DNA of 64,000 bases from positions 138,960-202,959 of the forward strand of contig NZ_WXEY01000002.1 in NCBI RefSeq assembly GCF_009877425.1, read 5' to 3'. The stretch is from Heliomicrobium undosum. GTDB lineage: Bacteria; Bacillota; Desulfitobacteriia; Heliobacteriales; Heliobacteriaceae. The position numbers and the translations under genes were made by a program. Positions 61,473 to 64,000 of the stretch are shown here, piece by piece; positions within the stretch are counted from its first letter, which is position 1, and every line of letters begins with the position of its first letter. The notes below the pieces were generated by a model that had not been told where the DNA came from, made no database searches, and saw only the letters and a list, made by a program, of their open reading frames with translations.

Positions 61473-61581
61473 CCCACATAGCCTGCACGTTGGCACACGT
61501 TCAAACAGAATATCTTCCTGGGGCAATGACCCCAGATGAATATTCTCTCGCGACACGTCGCAACGTCCAGGCTCACGTGGG
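61473..61581. ncRNA. Long folded intergenic element, candidate structured RNA
   Basis: The ends pair as CCCAC...GCCTG-C-ACGTTG (61473-61492) with CAACGT-C-CAGGC...GTGGG (61561-61581). Inside are two hairpins: GAATAT...CTGGGG with CCCCAG...ATATTC (61508-61545) and GCGA/TCGC around CGTG (about 61550-61561). The result is a closed stem with a multiloop. It lies 70 bp before the ABC-GNAT start on the minus strand, so it may be that gene's leader. No known RNA family is recognised. Confidence 0.5.
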
Positions 61582-61624
61582 CAATCGTATGTTTATAAGG
61601 GAGCCTGCGTTAATTTGGTGATAT

Positions 61625-61649
61625 GGTGGTCGATTTAAATTCGACTACC
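61625..61649. repeat. Palindrome at the 3' end of the recombinase gene
   Basis: GGTGGTCGA and TCGACTACC (one mismatch) flank TTTAAAT, two bases beyond the recombinase stop. There is no T-tract. It could be a recombinase core site or a protein-binding site. Confidence 0.45.
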
Positions 61650-61650
61650 G

Positions 61651-62544
61651 TCATACCCAGCTCAACTCCTCAACGGCTCTCGCCAAATCTTCCTCGCCAG
61701 GCATCGTGTACCGGCTGGTCATGGCGAGGTTGGGAGAGCCGTCTTTTTTCATGTGCCCCATGAGCCGGGCGATTACGTCGAGCGGGACTTTCAGCACCGC
61801 AAGTTGATGGCCAAAGCTGTGGCGCAAGGCGTGGCATGTGAGGTGGTCGATACCAGTGAGGTTTGCGTACTTGGCGATGAGGAACGACACTCCCCTGGGG
61901 CTCATCTTGTCGCTGCGCTGCGAGTAGAATAGGTATTCGCTGCTGCTCTTTCGGGATTCGATGAACCGCAGCAGGATCCGCCGGCAATCCACGTTGAGCG
62001 GGACCTCACGGTACTTCCCGTGTTTGCCGTAGCGGATCACCAGCAGGCCCTTGCGGTCGGTGAGGGTGACGTCCCTCATCTGGATATCGCAGAGTTCCTG
62101 GACCCGGACGCCGGTGTGCAGCATCAGCGTGACCATCGTCAATTCCCGCAGGCTCCCATGCTGCCGCACCGTTCGCACCAGGGCATTCTGTTCGCCCCGT
62201 GTCAGCCATTTGGGAGCCGATTGGGGTACAGATACCCGGTCCACATGTTCGGCCGGGTTGTCGGGCGTGAGGCCCCTCTGTGCGAGCCACCGGAATATGA
62301 CGTTGAGGTGGATCATCGTGAGGGCCACGGTGTTGGGCTTGAAGTTACTGGAGGCGAAACGTTTGAAATTTGCTATGTCCAGTTGAGTGGCCATCTGCGG
62401 CCCTGCATCCCCCCCGGTGGGGGTGGGGTGGGGGTTGGTCTGTTCGTACCACCGTGAGAAGCGGCCCCAACTGTCCATGTACGAGCGCAGGGTGGTCGGG
62501 CTCTTTCCTTGCTGCCGGAGTTCTTCAATGAGTGCGTCGATCAT
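61651..62544 (-). CDS. XerC/D-like tyrosine recombinase
   Basis: 297 residues from an ATG seven bases after AGGAGAGG. Catalytic residues: LMLHTGVRVQELCDI (Arg), YGKHGKYREVPL (Lys-containing hairpin), HALRHSFGH (HxxR), LMGHMKKDG (His) and MTSRYTMPG (Tyr). It lacks the N-terminal arm-binding domain of the two integrases, like Xer proteins. It sits between folded intergenic elements in the packaging region. It may resolve phage dimers or mobilise the neighbouring cassette. Confidence 0.9.
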   Translation of the reverse strand: MIDALIEELRQQGKSPTTLRSYMDSWGRFSRWYEQTNPHPTPTGGDAGPQMATQLDIANFKRFASSNFKPNTVALTMIHLNVIFRWLAQRGLTPDNPAEHVDRVSVPQSAPKWLTRGEQNALVRTVRQHGSLRELTMVTLMLHTGVRVQELCDIQMRDVTLTDRKGLLVIRYGKHGKYREVPLNVDCRRILLRFIESRKSSSEYLFYSQRSDKMSPRGVSFLIAKYANLTGIDHLTCHALRHSFGHQLAVLKVPLDVIARLMGHMKKDGSPNLAMTSRYTMPGEEDLARAVEELSWV

Positions 62545-62565
62545 GATGTCCTCTCCTTGCATAGA

Positions 62566-62636
62566 CGCTGGTTAGATTGCCGGATATCCCGACGAAGACT
62601 GGGCCTTCGTGGGACACAGCTTATCTCTAACCAGCG
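62566..62636. other. Folded intergenic element upstream of the recombinase
   Basis: CGCTGGTTAG (62566-62575) pairs perfectly with CTAACCAGCG (62627-62636). An inner hairpin CCCGACGAAG/CTTCGTGGG lies at 62588-62613. It falls between the small terminase stop and the recombinase start. No T-tract follows on either strand. Confidence 0.45.
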
Positions 62637-62696
62637 ACTAATGCAACGAAAGAGGATGATTTCGAAGGCTCCTCGCTTAAAGCTAGAAGCCTTTGC

Positions 62697-63122
62697 TTAC
62701 ATCTCGGCCAGCAACTTCTTGAGGTTGTCGATCTCGGCCTCAATCGCATCGTTAGAGCGGCTGTCCTCCACCTTGGCCTCAATCTTCTGGACTTCGGTAA
62801 GGCGGCCCTGGTTCTTGAGAACGAGTTCGATGGCCTTGAGCCTGTTTTTCTCGCTGCCACTGGCACGGACAATATCTTTCAGGTTGTTGTACGCCTCGGC
62901 CAGGAAATCTTTCATGGTCAATTCGGCCACTTCGTTCTGGTAGGCGATGAAGTCGGGGTCTTGCTTCCAACGGTACAGCGTGCGATCACTCACGCCAGCC
63001 TCCTGGGCGATCTGGGCCAGTGTCATTTTGTGGACGTCGTTGGTGGCGAGTATTTCGGCAGCGAGCCTCTGCGATCCGTTCAGCGCGTATTTCTTCGATT
63101 GATCTGACAATGTCTCAGTCAC
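62697..63122 (-). CDS. Terminase small subunit-like helix-turn-helix protein
   Basis: 141 residues. The helix-turn-helix is MTLAQIAQEAGVSDRTLYRW, then KQDPDFIAYQNEVAELTMKD, the phBC6A51-like layout found in small terminases. A coiled coil ends the protein (KIEAKVEDSRSNDAIEAEID). It recognises the packaging start. It is the first late gene but five kilobases from terL because of the inserted cassette genes. Start GTG at 63122, or TTG at 63110 (eleven bases after AAGGAG). Confidence 0.8.
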   Translation of the reverse strand: MTETLSDQSKKYALNGSQRLAAEILATNDVHKMTLAQIAQEAGVSDRTLYRWKQDPDFIAYQNEVAELTMKDFLAEAYNNLKDIVRASGSEKNRLKAIELVLKNQGRLTEVQKIEAKVEDSRSNDAIEAEIDNLKKLLAEM

Positions 63123-63243
63123 TCCTTTTTGATTGAAAATTAGTACCTACTTCTAATTTAACGACAAGTACAGCAATCTACAGAGAATTGTCGCAGCGCC
63201 ATCAGGATTTTCAGCGCGGCCCGCTGCTCAGAACGCCCGCCCC

Positions 63244-63351
63244 TCAATCTTTCACAGTGCCCTCCGCCACCACATTCAACCATTCCAATCGTGGGGTTTC
63301 CTTTATAATGGCGTGGGGCCACAGGTCTTCATCGACCGCAAGCGCCACCAA
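63244..63351 (-). CDS. Possible 35-aa peptide
   Basis: A TTG at 63351, eight bases after GGAG, opens 35 codons (MVALAVDEDLWPHAIIKETP, then RLEWLNVVAEGTVKD). The composition looks protein-like, and the start lies just behind a minus-strand terminator. There is no other support. Confidence 0.25.
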   Translation of the reverse strand: MVALAVDEDLWPHAIIKETPRLEWLNVVAEGTVKD

Positions 63352-63378
63352 CGCCCCCGCTCCAAAAAACGGCCAACA

Positions 63379-63410
63379 AAAATAGCCCAGGCCAATTACG
63401 ACCTAGGCTA
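63379..63410 (-). terminator. Minus-strand intrinsic terminator
   Basis: TAGCCTAGG pairs with CCTGGGCTA (one mismatch) and is followed by T5 on the minus strand. It would end a transcript coming from the 63.4-64 kb region. Confidence 0.6.
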
Positions 63411-63674
63411 AGTATGACGATAAATAGCAGCAACTGTGACAGGTGATTTACAGGGCTTTCCACCAGTAACCCCATATAGCAACTTCACGGCCAGGTTGGT
63501 ATCATAGCTGTGCAGGTTGGGGCGTAGGCTGCAAGACTGTTGGCGGCTGGGCAATCTGACCTGCGCTGCTCTTTGACAAGTTCATCGTGTTCAAGAGTCA
63601 GAGCAAAGGACTGTATTGACGTTATAATAGTTAGTTACAGTTAATCTAATCTATTCACCGTTATAGATACACGT

Positions 63675-63754
63675 TGGTTCTTGTTAGTGGGTAAACAGTT
63701 ACCCATAGGTATGAGTAAATATTACCCATAGGTATGTGTAAAAGTTACTCATAG
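63675..63754. repeat. Three 23-bp iterons, first one identical to the initiator-gene iteron
   Basis: TTACCCATAG at 63699, TTACCCATAG at 63722 and TTACTCATAG at 63745 have an exact 23-bp period and share GGTATG-GTAAA spacers. Each has a GTAA arm mirrored by TTAC. The first 34 bp (63675-63708) are identical to 40508-40541. A second initiator-binding locus is the simplest reading. Confidence 0.72.
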
Positions 63755-64000
63755 GTCTGGACCGTTAAGTCCTCAATCCATACCATGGACCGTTGGGTTA
63801 TTTCATTTAACTAGTCTGGCCAGCACCTCCGCCACGCTCGCCCCGCCCGGCTGCCGCACGGCTGGGTTGGCAAGGTGGCCGGCTATGCGCCAACGTGTGC
63901 CTCGCTGTTAGTATCTGTATCAACGATATTAGCGGCCGGTTCTGTGGGCACACGTGGCCAAACAGCATGAACTGTGGCGATGCGTGATTACTCGCGGACG
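63755..64000. other. Non-coding stretch to the window edge
   Basis: Together with 63411-63674 this region shows no credible gene on either strand. Apart from the iterons and the terminator I see only short palindromes. It may be an origin-associated or packaging (pac) region, since it lies just outside the small terminase gene. Confidence 0.4.

Noticed and set aside
62566-62636. Integron attC-like site
   Set aside because: The inner words GTTAGAT and CTAAC are present but in the wrong relative order for attC, and the recombinase looks Xer-like rather than IntI.
63188-63385. 65-codon plus-strand frame
   Set aside because: Low-complexity Ser/Ala/Pro composition and no ribosome site.
63675-63754. 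CRISPR array
   Set aside because: Spacing is 23 bp with almost no spacer variation; these are iterons. No cas genes occur and the Cas4-like gene lies in a phage recombination block.

Overview
The window looks like a chromosomal segment of an anaerobic, spore-forming Firmicute (class Clostridia). Three things point that way: the GC-rich housekeeping genes with strong GGAGG ribosome sites and frequent TTG/GTG starts, a SpoVG homologue, and a prophage carrying an oxygen-sensitive class III ribonucleotide reductase. Heliobacteria are one possibility, but nothing here fixes the genus.

Layout. (1) 1-14.7 kb is host chromosome: a LexA-boxed YolD/Y-family polymerase pair, a RecJ-like exonuclease, a split GNAT/nitrilase pair, a CheX and REC-CheX pair, a soluble methyl-accepting protein, then small stress, membrane and acetyltransferase genes, a short SpoVG homologue and a broken integrase. 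(2) 14.70-14.77 kb is a tRNA-Pro(CGG) gene that has lost its 5' acceptor strand. It reads as one attachment-site half of an element lying to its right. Next comes a tyrosine integrase and an AT-rich cargo: a NYN-domain protein and a SIR2-STAND-TPR protein that resembles Avs-type anti-phage proteins. About 0.75 kb of repeat-rich non-coding DNA follows. (3) 20.7-63.1 kb is a large tailed-phage genome, almost all on the minus strand, with its own integrase at the left end.

Reading the phage in its transcription direction (right to left): small terminase, a recombinase flanked by strongly folded intergenic DNA, an ABC-ATPase/acetyltransferase fusion, an amidoligase / gamma-glutamylcyclotransferase cassette with its own promoter, large terminase, portal, minor head protein, scaffold, capsid, connectors, tail tube, tail chaperones joined by a -1 frameshift signal, tape measure, tail tip, holins and amidase. 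After the lysis genes come replication genes: an initiator with iterons inside its coding sequence, a DnaC-like loader, DnaB-like helicase, two BRO antirepressors and a Toprim protein. A divergent repressor/sigma switch sits at 33.8-34.0 kb. The early nucleotide and DNA block follows: SSB-like protein, family A polymerase, nucleases, NrdG/NrdD, dUTPase, ThyX-like enzyme, DNA methyltransferase, a P-loop kinase and a second sigma-like protein.

How it fits together. The phage makes its own deoxynucleotides anaerobically (NrdDG), supplies dUMP (dUTPase) to a divergent ThyX-like enzyme, and copies DNA with its own polymerase, helicase, loader and initiator. A 34-bp exact copy of the initiator's iteron core recurs at 63.7 kb, as the first of three 23-bp direct repeats. 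The least explained parts are the SIR2-STAND/NYN island with its repeat field, the amidoligase/ABC-GNAT cassette, and the folded intergenic elements around the 62-kb recombinase.
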